Origin: Saccharofermentans sp.
GTDB taxonomy: Bacteria > Bacillota > Clostridia > Saccharofermentanales > Saccharofermentanaceae
NCBI GenBank assembly: GCA_016288885.1
Contig: JAEFAV010000003.1
Coordinates: 62,001-126,000, forward strand
Direction: 5' to 3'
DNA: 64,000 nucleotides
Positions 43,971 through 52,599 of this stretch are shown here, in pieces (position 1 is the first letter of the stretch; the number at the start of each line of letters is the position of its first letter). The notes below the pieces were generated by a model. It made no database searches. It worked only from the letters and a program-made list of their open reading frames with translations, and was not told the origin of the DNA. The position numbers were made by a program, and so were the translations under genes.

Positions 43971-45710
43971 ATGAAGACAACAAAACTTGCAAAAGTAGCA
44001 TCTGTCGGTCTTGCAGTTTCAATGCTTTCCAGTCTAGCTGCTTGTAGTGGCGGCCCCGGCGAGTCTTCCGAGACTACAACGATTCCCAGTCAGATCGAGA
44101 CTACAGCTGAAACCGGTGATGATCTGGGCTACACATACGGATTAGGCCAGACATTCCATGCTGACCAGCCTGTAACCTACACCATGTTCTTCAGTGATGC
44201 ATCATGGTACCCGATGGTAGATACCTGGAAGACGGAGGGCGTTTTCAAGAAGATCGAAGAAATGACCAATGTAACGCTCGACATCAAGTCCTATGACAGC
44301 GGCGACTACATGGATAACATCACGCTCGATATCAATGCAGGTAATGCAGCTTACATCATTCCCAAGATCTATGACGATTCCGCTTTCGTAGACGGCGGTG
44401 CCATCGTTCCCATTTCTGACTATGTTCAGTACATGCCGTACTATACAGAGTTCTACAATACTTATAATCTGTCCGGTGATATCCAGACTATCACAAGAGC
44501 TAACGGTAAATACTATAAGCTTCCCGGTATGAAGGAAGCTAACCTCATCAACTATTCTTTCGTAATCAGAAAGGATATTTGGGATGCAGCAGGTGTTGAC
44601 GTTGTTGCACTTCAGAAGGATTGGACATGGGCTGACTTCCTTGAAGCTTTGAAGAAGGTTAAGGCATACATGGTAGAGCAGGGTATGTGCGAAGAGAGTG
44701 ATTACATCTGGTCTGACCTCTGGTGCGGAAACGAATCAGGACAGGGCAGCGGCGGAAACCTCCTTGGCGTTATTGCTGCAACATATGATTGTAATGCTGG
44801 TTGGAACATGGGCAACGGTATGAGATTCGATCATAGTGCCAACAAGTTCATCTTCTCACCTACAACAGAAAACTATAAGGCATTCTTAAAGACTGCAAAC
44901 AGCTTTATCGAAGCAGGTATCCTCGATCCCGAGACATTCACTCAGGATGATGCTACAGCTACAGCTCAGTACTACAACGGCAAGACAGCTATCATGTCTA
45001 TCAACCAGGGCCAGTGGGCTAACTATGAGCAGAACATGACAGCTCAGCTTGGCGCAGGCAACTTCGAAAACTATGTAATCACGATCCCAATCGGTTCTAC
45101 AAGAAATTCCACAGTATCTCCTGAAAGACTTGAGAACGGCGTAATGATCTCTAAGAAGGCTCTTGATGAACTCGGAGAGGAAGGCTTTATCGAGATGCTC
45201 AGATTCGTTGACTGGCTCTTCTATTCTCACGAGGCATATGACCTTACAAAGTGGGGTGTTGAAGGCGTTCACTACACAGTAGATGCAGACGGCAATAAGA
45301 AGCTTATGGATGGTTTCTGCTGCTCAGGCTTGGGCTATGGTAACGACGAAGCTGAGTCAATGACAGACATCAGACTTAAGTGGGGTTATGCAGGCGGTAA
45401 CTTCTGGTACGGCGGTACAGTTGCAGAGATGTCTGACAACCTTATTCCTCCTGTAGCTGATTATGTTGAAAGAGATTATAACGACAGAGATATACCTCCG
45501 CTCGCTCCCGGTGTTGCTCCTACTGCAGACCAGAACGAAGAGATCAACCTCATCGCTACACCTCTGATCAGTAACGTAAATGCATGGACATTGAAGTTCG
45601 TAACAGGTCAGGAAGATATCGACGCTCAGTGGGATGCATATGTTCAGTCCTGCAATGAGCTCAACGTTCAGGGTCTTGTTGACATCTACGGTGAACTCTA
45701 CAAAGGATGA
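43971..45710 (+). CDS. lplA: Aldouronate-type ABC transporter substrate-binding lipoprotein
   Basis: A 579-residue lipoprotein (SMLSSLAACSGG lipobox) of the large LplA/YtcQ binding-protein group. A Ser/Thr-rich linker follows the lipidated Cys. The body has many Trp, Tyr and Asn residues (YTMFFSDASWYPMVDTW; WTWADFLEALKKV) suited to stacking on sugars. It captures oligosaccharides outside the membrane for LplBC. Exact specificity is not readable; the uxa/uxu/kdg neighbours suggest glucuronate-bearing oligomers. A strong terminator follows. Confidence 0.88.
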   Translation: MKTTKLAKVASVGLAVSMLSSLAACSGGPGESSETTTIPSQIETTAETGDDLGYTYGLGQTFHADQPVTYTMFFSDASWYPMVDTWKTEGVFKKIEEMTNVTLDIKSYDSGDYMDNITLDINAGNAAYIIPKIYDDSAFVDGGAIVPISDYVQYMPYYTEFYNTYNLSGDIQTITRANGKYYKLPGMKEANLINYSFVIRKDIWDAAGVDVVALQKDWTWADFLEALKKVKAYMVEQGMCEESDYIWSDLWCGNESGQGSGGNLLGVIAATYDCNAGWNMGNGMRFDHSANKFIFSPTTENYKAFLKTANSFIEAGILDPETFTQDDATATAQYYNGKTAIMSINQGQWANYEQNMTAQLGAGNFENYVITIPIGSTRNSTVSPERLENGVMISKKALDELGEEGFIEMLRFVDWLFYSHEAYDLTKWGVEGVHYTVDADGNKKLMDGFCCSGLGYGNDEAESMTDIRLKWGYAGGNFWYGGTVAEMSDNLIPPVADYVERDYNDRDIPPLAPGVAPTADQNEEINLIATPLISNVNAWTLKFVTGQEDIDAQWDAYVQSCNELNVQGLVDIYGELYKG

Positions 45711-45748
45711 TAATTGATCCTTAAGCGATCACTTTAAGCAAAATGAGA

Positions 45749-45771
45749 GGGGCTGTCGTAATGACAGCCCC
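45749..45771 (+). terminator. Terminator after lplA
   Basis: GGGGCTGTC-gtaat-GACAGCCCC followed by TTATTTGTGTTTT. Perfect 9-bp stem. Confidence 0.88.
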
Positions 45772-45798
45772 TTATTTGTGTTTTCTTATATTTGTTGC

Positions 45799-45836
45799 GA
45801 CGGACCAAAATGGAATTCTCGCCAGTTTAGTCCGTC
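45799..45836. repeat. Solitary 38-bp palindromic unit with altered outer arms
   Basis: It has the same length and inner arms as the array units (ACCAAA near the left, TTTAGT near the right), but the outer arms are GACGG and CCGTC instead of TACCC and GGGTA, still fully complementary. It lies between convergent lplA and uxaC, 38 bases before the lplA terminator is matched by uxaC's end, and could also help terminate uxaC. Confidence 0.6.
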
Positions 45837-45844
45837 AAAAACAG

Positions 45845-47263
45845 TTAATATGAAATGTTGAGGTTAAACATATCCAATGCGTTCTTATAGCATACTTTTT
45901 CGATGATGTCCTTGAGAATCCTTTGATCATAGGGGAACCTTCCGCGTTCTATTTCCGTACCGAGATAATTACAGAAGATCCTTCTGAAATATTCGTGCCT
46001 GGTATAAGACAGGAAGCATCTTGAGTCGGTAAGCATTCCGACAAAGCAGGGAAGAGAACTTTGCGCACAGAGCGATCTGAGCTGGTCTTCCATGCCTGCA
46101 AGATTATCATTGAACCACCAGGCGGCTCCGTGCTGGATCTTTCCGGTTACGCTGCCGTCGTTATAACATCCGCAGAGCGTATCGATGACAGTATTATCGG
46201 TCGGGTTAAGCGAATAGATGATCATTTTTGGAAGAAGACCTTCAGTATTAAGTCTGTCCATGAATCCCGTCAGCGGAGTTACGAAATCGGACTGGCCGGT
46301 GATAGTATCGCACCCGCAGTTGATCCCGGCTTTTTTGAGCATCACACTGTTGACGTTGCGCTTGCATCCGAAGTGAAGCTGCATCGTCCAGCCTCTTCTG
46401 GTATATTCGCGGGCAAAGAAGAGCATAATGTCGCTCTTATAAGCTGTGATCTCTTCATCGGTTAATACTGCATCAGGAGAAGTGATCTTCTTTGCGATAA
46501 CATCATCTGAAGTAACGTTAAGATCCTCACCATACATGATGTACTCCATACCGTGATCAGATATCATGCATCCGTGTGATCCAAAGTGATCGAGCCTTGT
46601 CATGAGAGCTGATTTCAAATCTTCCATGGTGGAGATATTCATACCGGAAACGGATTCCAGTTTCCCGACATAAGAGTTAAAACTATCTTTCTCTATATCA
46701 ACTATATTGTCCGGCCTGAAAGCGGGAAGTACCTTTGATCCGGATCCTGATGACCTGATCTGCTCATGATGGATGAGTGAGTCGCAGGGATCGTCTGTAG
46801 TACATATAAGTTCAACATTTGACATGGACATGATTTTTCTTGCGGACAGTTTTCCCGACTGTAATACCTCAGTGGTCTCATCCCAAATGCGCCCGGCATT
46901 TTGCGTGGTAAGAGGCTCTTGTATGTCGAAATATCTTGCCAGTTCAAGACACGTCCAGTGATAGAGCGGATTACCGAATGCGGATTCTATGGCCTTTGCC
47001 CACATCATGAATTTCTCTTTGTCCGGAGCGTCACCAGTTATGTATTTTTCTTCGATACCGCAGGTCCTCATGAGTCTCCATTTATAGTGGTCGCCTTTGA
47101 GCCACAGTTCTGTGATATTTTTGAAATTGATATCTTCGGCGATCTCTTTTGCATCGATATGACAGTGATAGTCGATTATCGGAAGATCTTTTGCATATTC
47201 GTTATAAAGATTGATTGCGATATCATTATTCAAAAGAAAATTGTCATTGATAAAGCGGTTCAT
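45845..47263 (-). CDS. uxaC: Glucuronate (uronate) isomerase
   Basis: A 472-residue enzyme, normal for UxaC. Metal and substrate motifs include DLPIIDYHCHIDAKEIAED, LWLKGDHYKWRLMRTCG, ICTTDDPCDSL, MQLHFGCKRNVN and GMLTDSRCFLSYTRHEYFRRI. It converts D-glucuronate to D-fructuronate (or galacturonate to tagaturonate), the entry step of the pathway. It is divergent from kdgA and starts after GAGGTGA. Since only uxuA/uxuB and not uxaA/uxaB are present, glucuronate is the likely substrate. Confidence 0.92.
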   Translation of the reverse strand: MNRFINDNFLLNNDIAINLYNEYAKDLPIIDYHCHIDAKEIAEDINFKNITELWLKGDHYKWRLMRTCGIEEKYITGDAPDKEKFMMWAKAIESAFGNPLYHWTCLELARYFDIQEPLTTQNAGRIWDETTEVLQSGKLSARKIMSMSNVELICTTDDPCDSLIHHEQIRSSGSGSKVLPAFRPDNIVDIEKDSFNSYVGKLESVSGMNISTMEDLKSALMTRLDHFGSHGCMISDHGMEYIMYGEDLNVTSDDVIAKKITSPDAVLTDEEITAYKSDIMLFFAREYTRRGWTMQLHFGCKRNVNSVMLKKAGINCGCDTITGQSDFVTPLTGFMDRLNTEGLLPKMIIYSLNPTDNTVIDTLCGCYNDGSVTGKIQHGAAWWFNDNLAGMEDQLRSLCAQSSLPCFVGMLTDSRCFLSYTRHEYFRRIFCNYLGTEIERGRFPYDQRILKDIIEKVCYKNALDMFNLNISY

Positions 47264-47310
47264 AGGTCACCTCAATATATTTGATTGACTATAAAATATA
47301 TTATTTTGTC

Positions 47311-47316
47311 TATAAT
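47311..47316 (+). promoter_or_regulatory. -10 box of kdgA-kdgK
   Basis: TATAAT upstream of kdgA; TTGACT lies 20 bp before it, which is longer than ideal. Confidence 0.5.
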
Positions 47317-47332
47317 CGCAAATAAAAACATG

Positions 47333-47344
47333 GTAGAATGTTAG
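47333..47344. promoter_or_regulatory. CTAG-type operator upstream of kdgA
   Basis: GTAGAATGTTAG lies just downstream of the kdgA -10 box in the kdgA-uxaC divergent region. It shares nine or more positions with the other operators and is placed to block transcription. Confidence 0.5.
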
Positions 47345-47367
47345 TTAATGATTGAGAGGTATTTAAT

Positions 47368-48003
47368 ATGACTTTTTCAGAGAAGGTTTTCGCGACCGGG
47401 ATAGTGCCTGTCGTTGTTTTAAACAAAGTGGAGGATGCCGTTCCGTTAGCCGGTGCATTGCTCAAGGGCGGGATAGATTTCATGGAGATAACATTCAGGA
47501 CCGAATGCGCTGCAGACTGCATTTCAGTTATCAGCAGGGAAGTTCCTGAAATGACCGTCGGTGCAGGTACGGTGCTTAATGTTGATCAGGCAAAACTTGC
47601 AGTTGAGAATGGTGCCCGGTTCATTGTATCTCCTGGACTGGATGAAGAGACCGTTAAGTGGGCGCTCGAAAATAACATTCCCGTAATCCCCGGCGCAGTC
47701 ACGCCGACAGAGATCATGAAGGCAATAAGTCTGGGACTTAATGTGGTCAAATTCTTTCCCGCAGACGTATACGGAGGTATAAAGGCCATAAAGGCTTTAT
47801 CCGCTCCGTTCGGTCAGATAAAGTTCCTTCCGACAGGTGGTGTATCTGAAGCTAACCTTAAAGAGTTTATCGAAAACAAATCGGTTGCAGCAGTTGGCGG
47901 CAGCTGGGTATGCAAAAAAGAGGATATACTTAATCATGATTGGGATAGGATAACCATGCTTTCGGAAAATGCCGTAAAGATCATTAAGGAGACAAGAAAA
48001 TGA
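47368..48003 (+). CDS. kdgA: KDPG aldolase
   Basis: A 211-residue 2-keto-3-deoxy-6-phosphogluconate aldolase. Catalytic residues are visible in [11 protein letters not shown] (Glu) and [14 protein letters not shown] (Schiff-base Lys), with the phosphate loop [12 protein letters not shown]. It splits KDPG to pyruvate and glyceraldehyde-3-phosphate, the last step. The stop overlaps the kdgK start by four bases. Confidence 0.92.
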   Translation: MTFSEKVFATGIVPVVVLNKVEDAVPLAGALLKGGIDFMEITFRTECAADCISVISREVPEMTVGAGTVLNVDQAKLAVENGARFIVSPGLDEETVKWALENNIPVIPGAVTPTEIMKAISLGLNVVKFFPADVYGGIKAIKALSAPFGQIKFLPTGGVSEANLKEFIENKSVAAVGGSWVCKKEDILNHDWDRITMLSENAVKIIKETRK

Positions 48004-49028
48004 GTAAATACCTGACATTCGGTGAGTTAATGTTAAGACTTAAGAGCCCCGGAAGAGAGCGTTTCCTTCAGTCGCCGTCACTTGAGGCTACATTCGGAGG
48101 CGGTGAGGCAAACGTGGCAGTTTCACTTGCCAACTACGGACTGGAAGCGGATTTTTTATCTGTAATACCTACTAACGACATTGGCGATGCTGCTGTCTCC
48201 GAGCTCAGAAGATTTAATGTCGGAACGGAAAAGATCATAAGAACAGAAGGCAGGATGGGAATCTATTATCTCGAGACTGGTGCAAACCAGCGCCCGAGCA
48301 AGGTCATTTACGACAGGGCGTATTCCGCATTTTCGCTTTTCGCGCCCTCCGGTTATGACTGGGAAAAGATATTCAGTGATGTTAAATGGCTTCATATATC
48401 CGGCATTACTCCGGCTATATCTGAAGAGACAAAAGATGCATCTGTTATGGCTGTACAGGAAGCCAAGAAACGCGGCATAAAGGTCTCTCTTGATCTGAAT
48501 TACAGAAAGAATCTTTGGAAATACGGTGTTGATGCCAAGGAAGTAATGAAGGTGCTGACGTCATATGCCGATATTGTCATCGCCAACGAAGAAGACTGCC
48601 AGAAGTCACTGGGACTTAAGTGTGAGAGCAATGTGGAAGGCGGTAAGCTCGATCAGGAAGATTACAGGAGATTAAGTGATTCCTTGCTCGAACAGTATCC
48701 GAACGTCAAAGCAGTCGCTATTACTTTAAGAGAGAGCAAGAGCGCAGACATTAATTTCTGGGCGGCAGCTTTCAATAACCGTTCCGAATTCATAGTCAGC
48801 CGAAAGTATGAGATGTATGACATAGTCGACCGCGTGGGCGGCGGAGACTCTTTTGCCGGCGGCCTTATATACGGTCTCAATCAGTTAGGCAGTGACAGGG
48901 AAGCGCTCGAATTTGCTGTCGCTGCAAGCTGTCTTAAGCATACCATCGACGGAGACTTTAACCGTGTAACGATCGATGAAGTGGAGAAGCTCGCGAAAGG
49001 TGACGGCTCGGGAAGGGTGCAGAGGTAA
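48000..49028 (+). CDS. kdgK: 2-keto-3-deoxygluconate kinase
   Basis: A 342-residue PfkB/ribokinase-family sugar kinase. N-terminal [11 protein letters not shown] and [16 protein letters not shown] bind the sugar acid; [15 protein letters not shown] holds the catalytic Asp and anion hole. It phosphorylates KDG to KDPG with ATP. It is translationally coupled to kdgA, which uses its product. Array 3 starts 18 bases after the stop. Confidence 0.9.
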   Translation: MSKYLTFGELMLRLKSPGRERFLQSPSLEATFGGGEANVAVSLANYGLEADFLSVIPTNDIGDAAVSELRRFNVGTEKIIRTEGRMGIYYLETGANQRPSKVIYDRAYSAFSLFAPSGYDWEKIFSDVKWLHISGITPAISEETKDASVMAVQEAKKRGIKVSLDLNYRKNLWKYGVDAKEVMKVLTSYADIVIANEEDCQKSLGLKCESNVEGGKLDQEDYRRLSDSLLEQYPNVKAVAITLRESKSADINFWAAAFNNRSEFIVSRKYEMYDIVDRVGGGDSFAGGLIYGLNQLGSDREALEFAVAASCLKHTIDGDFNRVTIDEVEKLAKGDGSGRVQR

Positions 49029-49046
49029 GCTTCTGTATTTGTCTTT

Positions 49047-49307
49047 TGCCCACCTGCAGCCTGATTAGCATGTTTTAGTGGGTTTTAGAAAAGGCTATGA
49101 ATCATTTTAAAAGCTCAAACTACCCACTAGAGTCGTAGTTTTACGGTTTTAGTGGGTATCTTTTTGGCAGGATTATTTCTTTTGATTGATAAAACTACCC
49201 ACCGGAATCACCAATAACCATTTTTAGTGGGTATTCTCTCGAAATAACAAGTTCGTTATAGGTATAGATTACCAACTTAATCAATATTTTCGGCATTTTA
49301 GTAGGCT
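49047..49307. repeat. Array 3 of 38-bp palindromic units
   Basis: It lies in the 409-base gap between kdgK and the large membrane protein, both plus strand. Units: 49047-49084, 49121-49158, 49196-49233 and a decayed 49270-49307, spaced 74, 75 and 74 bp. Arms match TACCCACTAAA and TTTAGTGGGTA with some decay (TGCCCACC; TACCAACTTAA). The remainder of the gap holds the next gene's promoter. Confidence 0.87.
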
Positions 49308-49353
49308 TCCACTTAGTCCGGCGTGCCACAAAATTACCCCACATTCAAAAATA

Positions 49354-49412
49354 CTTTGATAATCAAAGCTATTTACAAAGCATAGTCTGAATGCTAATAT
49401 CCGATTATCAAA
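49354..49412. promoter_or_regulatory. Inverted operator pair around a promoter
   Basis: CTTTGATAATCAAAG (49354-49368) is itself palindromic. Its TTTGATAATC part is inverted as GATTATCAAA at 49403-49412. The two copies flank the promoter at 49372-49400, a layout that would suit a looping repressor. Confidence 0.45.
49372..49400 (+). promoter_or_regulatory. Promoter of the large membrane protein gene
   Basis: TTTACA (49372-49377) and TAATAT (49395-49400) with a 17-bp spacer, about 38 bases before the start codon. Confidence 0.65.
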
Positions 49413-49437
49413 ACTACTTGATATAGGGGGACACGGT

Positions 49438-52400
49438 ATGGATGGTTTTATATTTGCTTTTCTTATTACCTTTATATTTCTGCCTGTAATTTTCTGTGTC
49501 CTGTTTATTGTTTTCCTTACAAAATTCATTAAGTGCAGTAAGAGGATCAAGGAACTTGAAAAAGAGATAAATGATCTCAGATACGGTAACGGGAATCAGG
49601 CGGCTCAGAATGCTAATGCACCTTCTGTGATGCCTCAGCAGAACATTGTTACACAACAGAACGTGATGCCCGGATATGATCAGCAGACTTTTATTCAGTT
49701 GCCGGAGATCCGGCCGCAGGGATATGCTCAGCCTCAGGCACCTTCAGCTCCTGTACAAACATATACACCGCAGACCACACCTGAGCCTCAGATTCAGAAT
49801 ACGATTCCAGATCAGAATCCGACGCCTTCCTGGGCAAAGCCGGCATCCGCAGACGCTTCTGTTCAGATGTACCAGCAGGCACCTGTTGAAGAAAAGAAGA
49901 CTCGCGAAAAGTTTTTCAGCAGCATAAATATTACGTTTGGTATCGGCGTCCTGCTCCTTACGATAGTCGGTGCGACATTCATGACAGGTTCATGGCCGTG
50001 GATGACCGAAGGCGTAAGGGCGATATGCCTTGTAATGATCGTATTTATCGTTTACGGAATGTCATTCTTTGCAGGAAAGATATTAAAGCTCCAACAGACG
50101 GAATTTGCTCTTTACACGCTCGCAAGTCTTTTGGGTCCGATCGTTATAGTCGGAATGGGAACGTTCAATCTCCTGGGATCTGCATTCTCATTTTCAGGCG
50201 GTACCGGATGGCTTGTCGCGACGGTGGCGGCTTTGGTCCTGACCGCGACTTCGGTCGGAGGAAGACTGCTTTTTAAGGAGAAAACTCAGGCAAATATCTA
50301 TCAGGGTACATTCTACATAGCCTTAACCTGGCTCGTGATCTTCCTCTGCGGACAGATCGGACAGGCAGCCGACGGGATTGGTGAATGGGGCATGATCTGT
50401 CTCGGACTTTCTACGCTGGCGCTCGTTTTCAGGATAATAGCCATTACGAAATTACTCGAAGGTGAAGCATTCTTCAGGATCTATTCAGAGATACTTACGT
50501 TTATCCCTGCAGGACTGATATTCTTCTCTTCATTTGCAGCTGACGGAGCGATCTTCGGAGCTGCCATCGTTGAATTTGCTGCGTTTGTACTGTATGCCAA
50601 ATTCTCTAAGGAACGGGCATGGGCCAAATATCTGCTTCCTTTCGTCGGGATGATCATAACGTTTTCGTGGATCGTTTTTGCTGATTCGACTGAAGACACT
50701 GTTTTTATTACATCGATCACAATAGCGATCATCGTGATCCTCTTTGCGGTTCTCAAAGTGCTTAAGCTTTCGACAATACTGTCGGATCTCCTTTTCACGA
50801 TCTCGCTGGGTACGATACCGACATTTATCGCTATCGAAAAAGTTCCGGTAATGGGTGTAGTCTCCTGCTTCCTTGTTGTAATTCTTTTGATATTCCAAAT
50901 GATCATAGAACCTGCTCTTGCCGGAATTGATCTGATTCCGGAAGGAATCTTCAGGAAAGAGGAGCCTTTGTCCTTACAGGTCGGTTTCACTTTGCTGGCA
51001 ACGGCATTTTATTATCTCGGAATCGTAATGCTCTTTTTGACTATCGAAGAGTTCCCTATGCAGGGGCATCTTTACTTTACATTAACGGCATTGATCCCGG
51101 CTGTCGCAGCTCTTGCTGTCAGGATCTTCCTGAAAGATGATTTGAGAGTAATGCTTTCAGGCATCGTTCTGTCTGCCGCATCAGTTATTGCGGCCTTCAC
51201 ATCTTGCTTTGAATTAGATAATTTTGACAGTGCGCGTTCGGTACTTTACACGCATGTGAATATCTGTTCATGGCTTCTGAGCCTTGCTGTGATGGTACTT
51301 GCAGTATCCTTAATGGTTAAGCCTTTAAAGGAAAAGAAAGTGGGCGCAGACGTTATGTTCTGGGCATCCGTATGTCATAATGCTCTTGCGATAGGTGTCT
51401 TTATGACTATTGCCTACTATGATGAAATCGTTACTGTAGCAGACGATAACAGTCCGCATAGTATGATTCTCGCTTATAAGATCGCGGCTTTGGTTTTCCT
51501 GGGACTTAACATGGCGGCGGCCGGGGCAGCACATTTACTGAAGATAAAGGGAAAAGATTTTATTTCCCGCTATGCTGCCGGCATGAAATATTTCTTCGTC
51601 GGGTTTGCCATATTCTGGTTCGCATATGCCGGAACCCTTTTCGACGTCGCTTGGCAGATGCTCATTATCGCTGTGATCTTTGCCATTCTGCTAACTCTGT
51701 TTGATGCTGAGTTCTTTGCGATCTTACCTGTGCTTGTATCAGAATTCTCTATTGTTTACGAATTCAGAATGCTCGATAATGCCGATCTGTGTAACGTTCT
51801 ATGCATCGTAGGCGCGCTTGTTATCGCAGGCCTCGGAAGACTGTTCTTCAGGAAAAAAGTATTCTCATCGAAAGCGGCAGACTATCTGTCCCTTACGTCA
51901 TGCCTGTTACTGTTTGGCCTTAATGGCGCGGACTATGTTGCCATGATGGTATTCCTTACATTGGCACTTCTGGTAATGAATCTTGCCGGAAGGGTCAGAA
52001 TACCGGTAAGGGTCATCGTCAGTGTTTTTGCTTCCCTTGTATGTTTCGCTGTAGTAGCCCAGCCGTTTTTCAGCTATCCGGACGTGATCGGTCTTGAGAT
52101 CAATATCATCCTCATGCTGGGAACGCTGTTCCTGATATGCAGAGTGATCAAGCCGGCACCATACAGCACGATGAAGTATTTCTGGTTTACCGGGGTTGCT
52201 TTAAGCCTCATAGCAGAAGGCGTTTCTGCCGCAATGACCAGTGAAGTGCTTGATCTTATCATCGTCGGAACGGCTTCATTCGGAATATTCATTTATGCCT
52301 TTATCAGACGTAACCGCCTTTGGTTCATTCTCGGTATTGTCTCGATGATATCCGTGGCAGTTTACCTCTCATTGGCATTCTGGTCTTCGCTTGTCTGGCT

Positions 52401-52518
52401 GATTTATCTGTTTGTTGCCGGCTCGATACTCGTTGTCATGGCTTCCGTCAACGAGTGGGGAAAGCGTCACAACAAAGACGGGAAAAAGAAAAGATTCTTT
52501 GAAGAATGGACCTGGTGA
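49438..52518 (+). CDS. Large polytopic membrane protein (DUF2157/DUF2339-like)
   Basis: A 1026-residue protein. An N-terminal membrane helix (about 5-28) and a short coiled coil (KRIKELEKEINDL) are followed by a Pro/Gln-rich linker (about 60-150) and then some 25 membrane helices to near the C-terminus. The layout resembles DUF2157/DUF2339 proteins (N-terminal coiled coil, linker, repeated helices), whose function is unknown. The start follows GGGGG. It has its own promoter with flanking inverted repeats. Confidence 0.7.
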   Translation: MDGFIFAFLITFIFLPVIFCVLFIVFLTKFIKCSKRIKELEKEINDLRYGNGNQAAQNANAPSVMPQQNIVTQQNVMPGYDQQTFIQLPEIRPQGYAQPQAPSAPVQTYTPQTTPEPQIQNTIPDQNPTPSWAKPASADASVQMYQQAPVEEKKTREKFFSSINITFGIGVLLLTIVGATFMTGSWPWMTEGVRAICLVMIVFIVYGMSFFAGKILKLQQTEFALYTLASLLGPIVIVGMGTFNLLGSAFSFSGGTGWLVATVAALVLTATSVGGRLLFKEKTQANIYQGTFYIALTWLVIFLCGQIGQAADGIGEWGMICLGLSTLALVFRIIAITKLLEGEAFFRIYSEILTFIPAGLIFFSSFAADGAIFGAAIVEFAAFVLYAKFSKERAWAKYLLPFVGMIITFSWIVFADSTEDTVFITSITIAIIVILFAVLKVLKLSTILSDLLFTISLGTIPTFIAIEKVPVMGVVSCFLVVILLIFQMIIEPALAGIDLIPEGIFRKEEPLSLQVGFTLLATAFYYLGIVMLFLTIEEFPMQGHLYFTLTALIPAVAALAVRIFLKDDLRVMLSGIVLSAASVIAAFTSCFELDNFDSARSVLYTHVNICSWLLSLAVMVLAVSLMVKPLKEKKVGADVMFWASVCHNALAIGVFMTIAYYDEIVTVADDNSPHSMILAYKIAALVFLGLNMAAAGAAHLLKIKGKDFISRYAAGMKYFFVGFAIFWFAYAGTLFDVAWQMLIIAVIFAILLTLFDAEFFAILPVLVSEFSIVYEFRMLDNADLCNVLCIVGALVIAGLGRLFFRKKVFSSKAADYLSLTSCLLLFGLNGADYVAMMVFLTLALLVMNLAGRVRIPVRVIVSVFASLVCFAVVAQPFFSYPDVIGLEINIILMLGTLFLICRVIKPAPYSTMKYFWFTGVALSLIAEGVSAAMTSEVLDLIIVGTASFGIFIYAFIRRNRLWFILGIVSMISVAVYLSLAFWSSLVWLIYLFVAGSILVVMASVNEWGKRHNKDGKKKRFFEEWTW

Positions 52519-52542
52519 TCCCTTTTTGACATAGAATTTTAA

Positions 52543-52571
52543 TTTACATCTGCTTTTTGCCTTGCTAAAAT
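52543..52571 (+). promoter_or_regulatory. Promoter of the NlpC/P60-like gene
   Basis: TTTACA (52543-52548) and TAAAAT (52566-52571), 17 bp apart. Confidence 0.55.
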
Positions 52572-52599
52572 ATATGTCCTGGGGAAAAAGCGAGGTTGA

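Noticed and set aside
45845-47263. Galacturonate pathway
   Set aside because: UxaC accepts both uronates, but tagaturonate reductase and altronate dehydratase genes are absent here, while uxuA and uxuB are present.
50481-50990. 169-residue minus-strand ORF
   Set aside because: It is a shadow of the large membrane protein gene, with no ribosome binding site or recognisable domain.
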